Positions 49,201 through 60,315 of a DNA stretch of 64,000 bases are shown here, in pieces. The DNA comes from Albula goreensis (taxonomy: Eukaryota; Chordata; Actinopteri; Albuliformes; Albulidae). How positions within the stretch are numbered: the stretch's first letter is position 1; every line of letters starts with the position of its first letter. Both the position numbers and the translations under genes were made by a program. The notes under the pieces are model-generated. The model saw only the letters and a program-made list of their open reading frames with translations, made no database searches and had not been told where the DNA came from. The stretch lies in the NCBI GenBank assembly GCA_022829145.1, contig CM040743.1, forward strand, positions 30,555,646-30,619,645. The letters run 5' to 3'.

Positions 49201-52200
49201 TGAAATGTATATTTCACCTTGGTTATGCTGCAGATAAAATTGGAAATGATTGGACCATAACATATCTGAGAATGGTCACACTTGATTGTGCTCCTTACTT
49301 TATTGTCTTCAGTGCCAACCATGAATGGCACAAAATTGTTCGTGTCTCCTGTTAACAATGTCTTTTTTACTTTGTGGGGTCCTCCCTTAGTTTTACCGTG
49401 ATTGTTTTTACAAAAACAGGCGTGTTTTGATTGGCTTACATACAGGGATTTCGAAAACAGCTGCCTGTAAGGTAAAACTTGTGCCCGTAAGTTGGGTTCA
49501 GCCTTATCATCTTTTGCACAAACAGTCAGGCTTGCCTTGTACTCCCCTCTGGCCTGGAAAAGGCACATCACAAAAAATGTTTCACAATATCTGTCAGTGT
49601 TTCAGGCCATTTTCCTTGCAGGTGGTGAGAAAAAACTCACTAGACAGTCTACCAGGAGATAAATAGGGTATGCTCGGAAACTGTTGTATCACTGCCGTGT
49701 GTCAGAAACCTCCAACCTTTTTTCAGACACAGAAGAAGGTAACTGTTTCGCTGAAGAATAAAATCAGCATGCTCTCTCTGTTTGTGATTCAGTGTAAATC
49801 TGAAAATGGATGACATTTATTGTTCCAATAACAAAAGACTAATCAAATCTGACGATTTTAGCAGTCTGATACCGAACTGTTAAGTGCAGGATTGGAAAAC
49901 AATTTTTTTAATCCATTTCCCATAATAGCTGATTGCTTGAAGTTAGACTGTACAGCATTTTTCACCAAGCATTATCTGTTGAGTAGCAACTAAATTAATA
50001 AGTGAGATGATTTCAGCTGGTACTATTGATTGTTACAATATTAAACTGCTGTTATTATAGGAGCTAAAAAATCTTGTAGTGAATCTCAACCAAGCTGTTG
50101 TCTGGCCAACCTTTTTTTACATTTAGATAGAAACAAAACTAGGGTGAGGGTTATCACATCACAGATTACTGGTACATGTTTTCATGCACTCATGTTTTAA
50201 TTAGCTACAGAATTACAGCCTGCAGTAGACATTCTATAAAGGTGTTATATATTAACTAATTTGTTGAGGTGAGGCCACAGGGTAATAATTATACTAGGCC
50301 TTGAGATAAATCCTTGCTCCTTGATATGTGAGGTTCCATGCTATTAAGTGTACACAGTGCTACTAATAAAGTGATTGTTCTTGCAGTGCTCGATTAATAA
50401 TTTTTGACCATTCATATCCAGGACCTCATTATTATGATGTGTACATTTTTATATTGCTTCTAGTTTTTTAATTGCACTATGTACTGTAATCCCTTGCATA
50501 TTTGTCTTGTAAAACAACAACTGCACATTCAGTTCCATCTCACATTTTTTAGTTCAGGAAAGACCGTACTGAGCGAAACCAGAAAGTTGGCGGCTCGTGT
50601 TTTCATTAAAAATAAAACTGCTCTCTGCAACTTTGTAAATTCTGTGCACTCTAAAGCTGGAGTACTCTTACTGCTTGTTTTATTGAAGCTGTTAGAAGGT
50701 TGTATTTTCAAAAAAAAAAAAAAAAAAAAAACATGTAAAGCACATTTTAAAGTACTTTTTTCCATACGCTGTATTACCAAATATTATTCATTTAAATTGT
50801 CTCCAGTATAAAAATTTACTGTATACCTCCAAACAACTCCAACTGTTAAGGGTAGGTTAAGGATTACTTCATTCTAAATCCAACATTATTAGTGGTATTG
50901 GCAAGCATTTACCAAACTTTCTTTGAATCAGCTCTTCGGAACAAGTCTATAGGGTGTTATGGCTGCTGGCCCACATGATAGGATGTGAGTTTAATTGCTG
51001 AACCCTTGGAGGACTGGAAAGCAGCTCATTTAAGGAGACAAAACAGCCTGTCTGGGAGAATGAGCTTTGGGGTAAATGTGTTGAAGTTGTCAATGAAAAA
51101 AAAAAATTGAGTTGACCTTGAAATGAAGAGTTCTCCTCCTTCATTTTAAGTGAGTAGATCCTCCTCACTGTCTTGCATTCAATACTGAGCATGCTGACAC
51201 CAGTTATATCCTATAGGGAAGACATATATGCACAAAGATATGAGTCACAATGAAAATCTACATTTTTTTCAACCATGAATTCAGTCTATTAGCCTTAGCT
51301 CTACATTTACAAGGCACTATTAAATTTAAATAAGAAGTATTGAAATTTCATAGTTTTGAGTAAGACTGAGGTATAACCCTTCATATTGTACCATATTAAA
51401 TTCAGGACACTTGGGATTTGTAATAAATGTCAGCATTTGCCAGATACAATTTTATGAAAAACAGGTGTTGACCATTGTCAAAAATTGAAACCATTGTTGA
51501 CGATTATTGGTCATTATTGATTGGAGTTGTGTCTCATACTTTCCCTCTGGACGTCATCAAAAAAGTTACACCACATCCCCATGAGGAACCTTAGAACATA
51601 AGACATTGTACAGTAGGCTAGGACTCACTTTTCAACATGGCAAAATTTTCTTGATGCTGTTATTTGGACAGAAGATTCCAAGTGGTTTCAGTCAACATGA
51701 GCAAAGACAAAATTTTCACTTGCTAGCGTAATCATCTGTGTGTTTTTCACCATGGACACAAAAACAAGGTATGCAACTACTTACTTGATTAGTTGACTAG
51801 CTATCAAACCGCACCCTGGTTAGCACCGATTGGTACGACGAGTCTTTGAGTCACCACAATGAACAAATTGATTCATACAAGCGAATGATGTTGCCTACAA
51901 CAGTCACTTCATGTACAGCACAAATCAGGTATAAATAACCAGTAATATTAGCTAGCTAATCTAACTACCAAAGTTATTTACAATTCTGTTAAGTAAATTA
52001 TACCGCAAATTTTGACTGGAGTCAGGCATGAGGAACCAATGATTTTTTTATTTACATTAACCTGGCTTTTAATAATTGAAGAATTAGATATTTAGAGAAT
52101 TGTCCACATTTATATTTAGCAAAATAATAAAAGCAGCCTAGAAGGAATACAGGTGCAGGAATACCTAGAAAATGACATTGTTAAAAAATCCATTTGGTCC

Positions 52201-53473
52201 ATTGATCAAGGTTTAATAACCATGTGTACCACTACAAGAGCAGATTATTATTTTCAGTGCTGTTTGTGCAGAATCAATATTTAGCTGTCTATTATTCCCT
52301 AATTATGATAATACGTGGCCTGACCAGTGTTTATGATTTTCAGTTTTATAAATGTGTATTAAATTTAACTGAAGTTGTAGTACACTGAAATGTTTCCTAG
52401 ATTTTACCTTTCTATTTCTATTAACATATGCCAAGCCACACCACACTACAATACAGCCCTCATTTACCAAGAAGCAAGACGTATCTGAAACGAAACGCAC
52501 ATTAGTTTCAACATAATATGAAAGGTCCTGGAGAGATGTACATAGGTATTGTTTCACTCACGCTGTTTTAATTCATGGAAAATTCTGATTAATTTTGGGA
52601 CACCTTCTGTTTTATGTTTCAAAGTCTCACTAAATTGGATACTGGCACAGCACTCCCATAACAAGCATATCCACTCTTAATGGCCTCACTGGTGTGCGCT
52701 TAATGCAGAAAGCAATCCACAAGAGAAATGTCGGTGAAATGTCGGAATGGTTTCTTGGTGAAATGGTGCAACTTGTTTTAATTAACACATATTATGTCAA
52801 ACAGCCAGCCGGTGCGGGTGAACTCTGATGAGGGACTCAACAAAATGTTATCCAGATAAAATTATAGGTGCCGGTTCTTGTTAGAATGACTGAGGATGGT
52901 AGTTGTGGAAGCCTGTGTGAATAATGATGGGCCGATCTCTGCACTCGTGGCCTGAGAGGAGAGTAAGAGACAAGGGGCCTCAGAAGCAAGCTGAGGGAGT
53001 TAGCGAGAGGAGAGAAGGATATGTACATTTATTATTCAGAAATAGGCCTGCCTTATGGGGTTTATTATGGGGAAAGGACAGATGTGGCTCTTATAAAGTA
53101 GGCTATTCCTGGGTAGCTGTGGGCTGGATTCATCTCTCAAGGTGATTGTGAAATGCAGACGTGGTGTCACACTTCCCCATTGTCTCATGTCCACTCTCAG
53201 GAACATAGGAGAGATGTGACATTTCAGTGACATCCCAGAAACCCCACAGACCATACTGAGGAAGAAAAGGGGGGGTTTGGGGGGTTGTGGAGGTGGATGT
53301 TACTGCATTGATGTCATCCGGTGTCATTGCCCTCAGACAAAAGCTAATCCTCATGGCTGGAAATGTAGTTTGAATGAAAGTCATATTGTACATTTTTTTT
53401 TATTCTTTGAATGTAATTTCTGCATTTAGCCCCTATGATGTTAAAGATGTTTTCCAGTAGGAAAAGGAGTTTG
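46256..53473. other. Long AT-rich non-coding stretch
   Basis: No gene recognised in 7.2 kb. The longest frame is minus 49191-49571 (126 codons), without motif. A poly-A run is at 50710-50731. GCTAGCTAA words recur at 51940-51965. A CACCATGG followed 20 bases later by AAGGTATGC at 51752 was rejected as a first exon. Confidence 0.5.
50710..50731. repeat. Poly-A tract
   Basis: Run of 22 A. No retroposed sequence is recognisable immediately upstream, so it is left as a simple repeat. Confidence 0.9.
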
Positions 53474-53610
53474 AGGGGCACCTGGCTGTCTTGGGGCCTA
53501 ACCTGTCGGCCTGGGTACATCATGACTGCATAAGTTCAAATCCCAGTCCATGTTCCACCATCACAACCCTCCCATCACTAATCCTGCTGTTTCTTGGCAG
53601 TCTGCTCTAT
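53474..53610 (+). repeat. tRNA-derived SINE
   Basis: The head looks like a pol III tRNA promoter: GGGGCACCTGGCTGTCTTGG gives a box-A-like TGGCTGTCTTGG at about 53483, and AAGTTCAAATCCCAGTC gives a box-B-like AGTTCAAATCC at about 53533. Spacing of about 50 bases fits. The cloverleaf would be degenerate, so it is not a working tRNA gene. A tRNA-unrelated body (CCATCACAACCCTCCCATCA onward) follows to about 53610. The tail and target duplication are not clear, and the family is not recognised. Confidence 0.6.
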
Positions 53611-56600
53611 GTAACATTTGACAGAAATGATAAAATGTGAAAGGAGGGGCTACTCACTCTCCTTTTATGAAAGTGACATTATCTTTAAAAAGACAGAACA
53701 TGGGATAATTGAAGTCTGTGAATCTAGTCTATTTTTGTTCTTACTTGGTTTAATTTTGCTGGCCTACAAGGACACAAGCAAGAATTCATATACACAACAT
53801 AATCTGATTGACAAGTAATTATCTTTTTCTCAACCTTTTTTTTTTTTAGAAACAACACACTTTCCATTAATTAAGATATCACATGGTATACCACATTAAC
53901 TACAAAGCCACCACAATGTCTTCCTCCCCCGCACTATTCATTAATAATCAATTTAATAGAACTTGACAGGAAATGAAAACTTACAGTCCCTCTTTTAAGA
54001 GATGCATCCATTGTCTCAAGATATCTGGCAATTATTATGAGTCTGTTATCAAATTCTCAAGTTCGCTTTGTTTTATTTGGAAGCAACGTTGCTGTAACAG
54101 CAAAATGCATGTGACCAACCTGTTCAGGGCTGGTGGAGAACTGATGTGTGAGTTTCTAATGTAGCACAGTAATTTGCCACAATACACTATCTGAAAAGCA
54201 GTGGATTAATTTATTGCTCATTTGCTCAGGTTTGTATGTGTCTGGAGTTATAAGCCTGTGACTGAGCTTTCTACCTGAACAATGGACTATTAGAGAAGGA
54301 TGTAATACTTCATTATTAAAATGTCTGTCACAGCTTAAAATGCATCAGAATGTGTTCATTACTTTTCTGATCTGTTTATTAATGTGATTGTCAGTCATAC
54401 TGTATGTGTCTAATCCTGGGTATTCCAATGGCACACTTGGGCAGAAGCAAATGGCAAGATAGACACACTATAAAAATCAGAATAAATCTGATCAGACTAA
54501 TATATTGAGTATCAGACTAATATATGACTGAATATTAAATTCTGTGTCTTTAGGACAGTTGTCTACTTCTCTGCAATGACCATTTCACCTATTCCACATG
54601 ATTCTGTGAGTCAGTATAGTAAAAAAAAAAAAAACTACTACAAAATTAATTCTTGATTTCAGTCCAAACAGCATACAAATTACAAAGTGTCTTCAACCTT
54701 GACCTACACAATTTGCAAAGCAGCAGATCGATAAGCTGCCATTTCAAATATAACCATGTACAACGTCTGCTGATTTTTAATGTTGTCTGTCTAGTATTTA
54801 GTTGGATAAGGGAAAAGTAAACAAGGTATTAATCTTCCACATCACCCATGATGTCAAAATATGGGACATGTTGGACAGTAAATTGTTTGCTAAAATACAG
54901 CTAATTAATGTGACAGCATTATAAGGAAATAAGACGATGTGAAAATCTATATCTTAAATTGTTCAACTCCAATGTTCTTGAATACTGATTTTATTTCAGT
55001 TAAAGTTTCTGTGCGAATAGAACAATGGCTGTCCGACTCTGCCGGGAACACAAAAGAGCCAGTGCTACCACGATGTTTCAAATACAAAAGGGAATGATCG
55101 GCCTAACGTCTGACGGAAGAAAATCAATTAATGCTGCTCACACATTCTTTTCAAATTTATTTAATGAGCTTCACAATCTAAGCAATGAGACAATTTCATT
55201 CAGATGTGTGACATTATGTTTTTATTTTTTTATTTATCTGGCAGCCAGCCTTTACAAGAGAGGCATACAGAGTATTAGAGAATTAAAGTGTTAGAATATA
55301 CGACATCGCTCTACAAATAAACAATGAAATGAAGTACGACCAATTGCCTTACAAACCCTATAGAGGGACTCTGCCGCATAATTCACACACACTGTAACAA
55401 ACAAAAGTTATGTGTACATTTCTGTAACACCATTACATAATTAATTTCCAATATTTATGGAACAACTCAACAAAAGCTCATAATGGGATATCAGCACAAG
55501 CCAATATACCAGGCTTAGCCCCTCTACCCATCAAAGATCTCCTCATTAAGCACTGCTCATCTTTGCCTGATATTAGAAAATGGGTTTTATCATTCTCGGT
55601 GTCAGAAACAGCGGGCTCTGAATCGCGACTGTAAAGTTGGAAGTAATAAAACAGGGCCGCTCCTCCTCGTTAGCTGCTGTCGCTTGTTCCTGTTCCCTCC
55701 CACAGCCTGGAGAGCCGATAGGACTTTGAATATCTGCAACCCCACACACAGGAGAAGACGAAGGTACCTGACCTTTCACACACTGCAGACCTCCGGCACA
55801 TCCCAGTCTTTAGTGCTTTGATGCTTGATACGGTGGATCATACGAAGATTGTGTGGCAATGTGACCACAGCTGGTCTATCTCACTGTCCTGTCCTAAGTG
55901 CTTTCCAAAGACCGCTGTCCCATCAACCACCTCTGTGAGCATGAAAGGAAGATGCTTCTCTATTACAATTGCCTCACTGCCCTACTCAGAGGCCCTTAGA
56001 GCTAAACTCAGATGCAGACAGGACAGGTAGGCACATTTGTTTAAAATTCAGGCGTTATACAGGTGCCTGAACCATAATTTCTGTTTTTGAATAGTTATGC
56101 AAGAGCATTAAAAAGTCCCATGATGTGTCAGTTTTCATGTGAGGTGTGGTCAGGCGCAATGGCGGAGCAATGCAGTCTGGAATACGAATCACAGCGATTG
56201 TGCTGAAGCCCATATGTCACATGTCTTTTCATAGTTGGTATTGCTATGTTTAGTTAGACTGTCAAAATAGGGCCCATGAGATTGTACATCAGGTTTGACT
56301 TAATCCAAACCACATTCAAATATTGCTTGAATGAACAGTATATCCAAAAACATAAAAGATTTGATTTAATCTCAGCCAAAGAGTTTCAATCCCATAAAAT
56401 ATGAGAGATTGGTCTACGCTCAGAAGACAAACTACGAAATGGGACATAAATGATGCTGAAACATAGAATTCCATTGTTCCAAAGCGAGAATGTCTGCCAA
56501 CACAGACAAACCCCTTTGTCACTAAGAAAAACAAAAAGTGATTAAATATGTAAACCATTCAAGTAAACTGAGCTGGCAACAGCATTCCATTAAATATGAA

Positions 56601-58082
56601 TGGCAGTATCTTCTAGTTTTATTGCTGAAAATATATTTGCTATTTAAAAAGGAACCAATTTGTCACTGCACACATAGAAATATTAAAATAATTTGTCTTC
56701 ATAAGAGGATCATTCATGTAGTAATCTCGCTTGTTGCTGTATATTTATATTTGTATGAAAAATAGCAGCAGAGAATCATCTTCCTCATCCCCACAGGCTC
56801 TCTGACTGCTCAGAAACATATAATTGGACATTTTTTAACTAGACTGTCAACAAATAAAGATGACGCTCTCTGATGAGACTTTTAGCAAATAAATTTTTGT
56901 TGTCGTTATTCCGTTTTACAGTTTGGGTCGATGTTCACAGTGTTTACAGGCTATAAATGGCATTTGGATCATCTGCTGCAGACGAAGGGATCCACCAGCG
57001 CTGCACAACTGGGCCCAGAACACAGCCAATCTCCAGCAATTGGCAATAGGAGTGTAGCCAGGTGGTCTGTCCTTCAGCGAGAATAGAAACACAACTCCAG
57101 TGGAGGCAAGCGGGGAGCCAGTTGGTCCTGTGCCTGTAGGCACCAGACACACCATCCTGGGAAAAGCCATCTGTGGCTCCACTGCCCCACTCCACTAGAG
57201 TGCTGACAGCCCCAGACCATGTGGACCTGCAATGTCCCACGGTAGCAGGATCTGCATGTAATAATCCCATTTCCTTTTCCATAGGAGCTGGACACTCTAC
57301 AGCTCCGAATCAGGCAGTTAATTGCTATTTCATTATTCACCCGCTTTTCCAATCTGTGGAGTAGATGGGGGAAGGAGGGGGGGACGTTCGTGATAACTGG
57401 CATGCTATGTTCATTTGCATATCTGTGGATACAGGCGTATACAGTATTCTCCATTAGTATTGTGACATTGAAGTCAAAATTGGTATTTCTGTGATACTCA
57501 GGCAATTCATAATTCAGTAAACTAGATTAATACTAGGCAAAGATCATCAATAAATTATATTTCTTACTTCTGTTGTTCCACTGGGCTCTTCATGTGCCTC
57601 TTTGAATTCTGGCTCTTCAATAACCGAACAGTTTTCTTTTAATAATTTCTAGTGTTACAATTTGGCCAATTTTTGTTTTCTCAATAAATGTTCTGACAGC
57701 CTGGGTGACTGCCTCTTTCTTCATGAGCTGAAGGAATGATTCCAACATTGACATCTGAGTTGAAAGCTGAATTTGAAGAGTATTTAGAGTTAATAATCAT
57801 ACCTAAATGCCATATGGTTTCATCTGCTGGATACGCAATTAAGTTAAATAAAACCAATTAATCGAGTACTGGCTGCCTTTTGTGGTGTGTCTGTCTCATG
57901 CATAAAGTTAGATTGGCACCGCTATCATGATTGTGTCACAATATGATGACCATCGCGTTACGCTCCCCACAAATGTTCACAGGCAGTGCTTATGGAATTT
58001 TTACATTATTAAACAAAATGGTCGGTTCTAGTAATAAACAGGCTCTGGACATGTAATTCTCATCCTAGTTTACCATTTTGGG
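53611..58082. other. Transposon-poor non-coding stretch, candidate regulatory DNA
   Basis: No gene recognised. From about 54.95 to 57.5 kb no transposon is visible and the text is of higher complexity than elsewhere, alternating AT-rich homeodomain-like words (TAATTA, TTTAATGAG, ATTTGCAT) with CpG-containing patches at 55600-55760 and 56920-57300. Frames of 87-143 codons at 57074-57505 lack domains. Confidence 0.4.
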
Positions 58083-58175
58083 TCTAGGCCAAAGACTTAT
58101 CTTACCTCTTTACAACCTCTGGGGACATTAAAGGACCCTGACAAGTCAAGACAAGTCACAAGTCTTTGGCCTAGA
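58083..58175. repeat. Short element with perfect 16-bp inverted ends
   Basis: TCTAGGCCAAAGACTT at 58083-58098 is matched exactly by AAGTCTTTGGCCTAGA at 58160-58175, giving a 93-bp unit. Inside the right arm ACAAGTC occurs three times. It may be a tiny MITE or foldback; no target duplication is evident. Confidence 0.65.
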
Positions 58176-58307
58176 AGCTTCCAAGGAGGAGTCAATACAC
58201 CATACACTAAACATTGGACTGGCTTTTAGTGGAAACTGGTACTGGTCTTCCCCTTTTTACAGTTAAATGCTGAAACTGCATTAGTATGACCAATATTGAA
58301 AGATAAG

Positions 58308-58392
58308 ATAATAAGATTATGTTCTAATTACATTGTTTGTATTCATTCATTATCAGAATGCAAACAATGTCATTAGAACATAATCTTATTAT
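58308..58392. repeat. AT-rich hairpin with 37-bp arms
   Basis: Left arm 58308-58344 (ATAATAAGATTATGTTCTAA onward) and right arm 58356-58392 are inverted copies with two mismatches around an 11-base loop. It lies 130 bp right of the previous inverted repeat and may be part of the same mobile unit. Confidence 0.75.
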
Positions 58393-58762
58393 GTACATAA
58401 TTAGAATATACTCTAATTGAGTGAGGGCTTTTGTCGGTCTCAGCACCCCTGTCGAAAGGCAAGGAGACACTCAGGTTCTGGTCAGGTTGCTAGATCACTT
58501 CAGGGCATAATTTGAGAATTCTAATTGGATGTTGGAATTCTAACTAACAACTTTTGTATTTAAGTTAATACAAAACAGACTAAACCAATCATACATTGTG
58601 ATACCGGTCTGATTTTTTTGTTTAGAATCTAAATGTTTTCTTAAAAGGTTTAAGTCTTGAAAATGTATATCATTCTTTTGTCGAGATTTATAACTTGACA
58701 GACGCTTTCTTGTACACTGATAGCATAAAGATACAAGCAATATGCAGTAACATTTGGAGGAG

Positions 58763-59573
58763 ATGGAGTCATCGCACAAAAAAACGTGTCAATGTGGAGA
58801 AAAAGAAGTTTCAGGAGAAACGGAGCAGCTTGTTGTACCTCACGGGTCGGATGAAGTGATGTGCCTAATCTGCAAGCAGGTGAATGCAGTGCTCAATGAG
58901 TCTAACAAAAAACGTCATTATGATACCAATCATAAAATGTATAATAAGTTCACATGTGAGGAGCTTGAACAATTTCAAAGAGGCTTAACTGCCCAATTGT
59001 TAGGTTTCACAAATCTCACAAAATCCGGTGAAGCTGTAATACAGGCTAGCTACGTAGTAGCTCAAGAAATTGCCGGGGATAGCTCAAAGAGGGGGATCTA
59101 ACCCATTTCCCCACCTTCAAGGCGCTCGCAGGTAAACGTGACCTTTTACATCACCTGCGTTCAGACAAGAACCACAAACTCATAGAAAAACCCCAAGAAA
59201 TATTCTACCAGTGCTTCTCTGACTTCAGGGACCATGAGAAGTCATTCAACCTCTTCCAAGATCCTTTCACATGTTCACCTGAAGAATAGCCTGCAGATGG
59301 GCAGTTTGAGCTAATCAGAGAAGTGTATCAGACAAGAATCTTGTCGAGTTCTACAAAGGACTTTCCCCATCTTCATACCCTGCACTTAGCCAACACGCGA
59401 TCAGAATGGCCTCTATGTTCAGGAGCACATACATTTGTGAAAAACCTTCTCCACCATGGCCATCAACAAATCCAGCTGAGATCCAGGCTGACAGATGCCT
59501 GTTTACATACTGACCTTCATATAGCAATAACAGACATGGAACGGACATCAAAAGGAATTGTGGCCAACTGAAG
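58763..59573 (+). pseudogene. hAT transposase pseudogene (BED finger joined to C-terminal domain)
   Basis: A decayed hAT-superfamily transposase of the kind also domesticated in vertebrate ZBED/GTF2IRD2-type genes. From the ATG at 58763 the frame has VVPHGSDEVMCLICKQV (Cys pair) and SNKKRHYDTNHKMY (His pair), a BED zinc finger, then QASYVVAQEIA, the following helix. A frameshift near 59095 leads to DLTHFPTFKALAGKRDLLH, QEIFYQCFSDFRDHEKSF and NLFQDPFTCSPEE, stop, then LRSRLTDACLHTDLHIAIT, the C-terminal dimerisation region ending at a TGA near 59571. The catalytic core between the finger and C-terminal third is missing, so only about 270 codons of an expected ~600 remain. It is internally deleted and non-functional. 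Confidence 0.8.
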
Positions 59574-59767
59574 ACAGCACCATAAATCCCATTTGAAGTA
59601 AGAGAAGGTATGCCGATATAGTAACAAATTCATAATCAGTGTGACTTAATGAACGGCCTATTGATGACAGGGAATAACAGTCTATTAATAATAATAAAAC
59701 GACAACAGCAATAATGATGACGATGATGAATATTGTAGTATTTGGTAAGCTTCTATTTTAAAAGTCT

Positions 59768-59818
59768 CGCTCTCTCTCCCCCTCCCTCCCTGTGTCTGTG
59801 TGTCTGTCTGTCTGTCTG
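59768..59818. repeat. Compound pyrimidine / (TCTG)n simple repeat
   Basis: TCTCTC, CCCTCCCTCC and TGTCTG units follow one another. Low-complexity compound run. Confidence 0.85.
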
Positions 59819-59923
59819 AGGTTTTTCTGTGGTGCTTGGGCAGCTTGAATTCATTCTGAAGCAGGTCCCTGCTGATAAAACAGCAAATCAACAGCAAATC
59901 ATTCACTCCCACACAAGGCTCTC

Positions 59924-59928
<5 letters not shown>

Positions 59929-59974
<46 letters not shown>
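59929..59974. repeat. (GT)n microsatellite
   Basis: About 22 GT units, pure, followed by TGGGAGGG. It lies between the hAT coding remnant and its probable right end. Confidence 0.95.
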
Positions 59975-59975
<1 letters not shown>

Positions 59976-60145
59976 GGGAGGGTACTTTTGAGACAACTGA
60001 ATGATTAATCTTAAAATGAACTCTTGAACAACTATTCTAAAGACTTTTTCAGGCCTTCTGAATGGTGTGATCACTGGTACGTATGATTGGTTAGGCTATT
60101 AAAGAAAAGATTTGTTTTGGAATTATTTTGTGTTCCATTTTTTTT

Positions 60146-60217
60146 TCTTGAGTGGCCCTCAATCCATTGTTGGGTCCCTAAATTGGCCCCCAGTCATCAA
60201 AACTTTGAGAACCTCTG
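60146..60217 (-). mobile_element. Probable hAT terminal region (right end)
   Basis: Complemented from 60217, the sequence starts CAGAGGTTCTCAAAGTTTTG and continues GACTGGGGGCCAATTTAGGG, which is the CAG-GGTTCTCAAA type of terminus found on many vertebrate hAT elements. It is probably the right end of the element whose transposase remnant ends 570 bp to the left. The eight bases outside are CACTAAGG; no matching left end with that duplication was found, so the pairing is an inference. Confidence 0.55.
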
Positions 60218-60276
60218 CACTAAGGAGACAGTGCTGTGTGCTGTCACTGACCTAGGCATTCATGGAATGGATGATT

Positions 60277-60279
<3 letters not shown>

Positions 60280-60310
<31 letters not shown>
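60280..60310. repeat. (GA)n microsatellite
   Basis: About 15 GA units, pure. Confidence 0.95.

Positions 60311-60315
<5 letters not shown>

Noticed and set aside
49191-49571. 126-codon minus frame
   Set aside because: No recognisable domain, no splice-site context, and an overlapping plus frame of similar quality.
51730-51790. CACCATGG start followed by a GTATGC donor, as a tiny first exon
   Set aside because: The ATG context is good, but only seven codons precede the donor, and no promoter or second exon could be seen.
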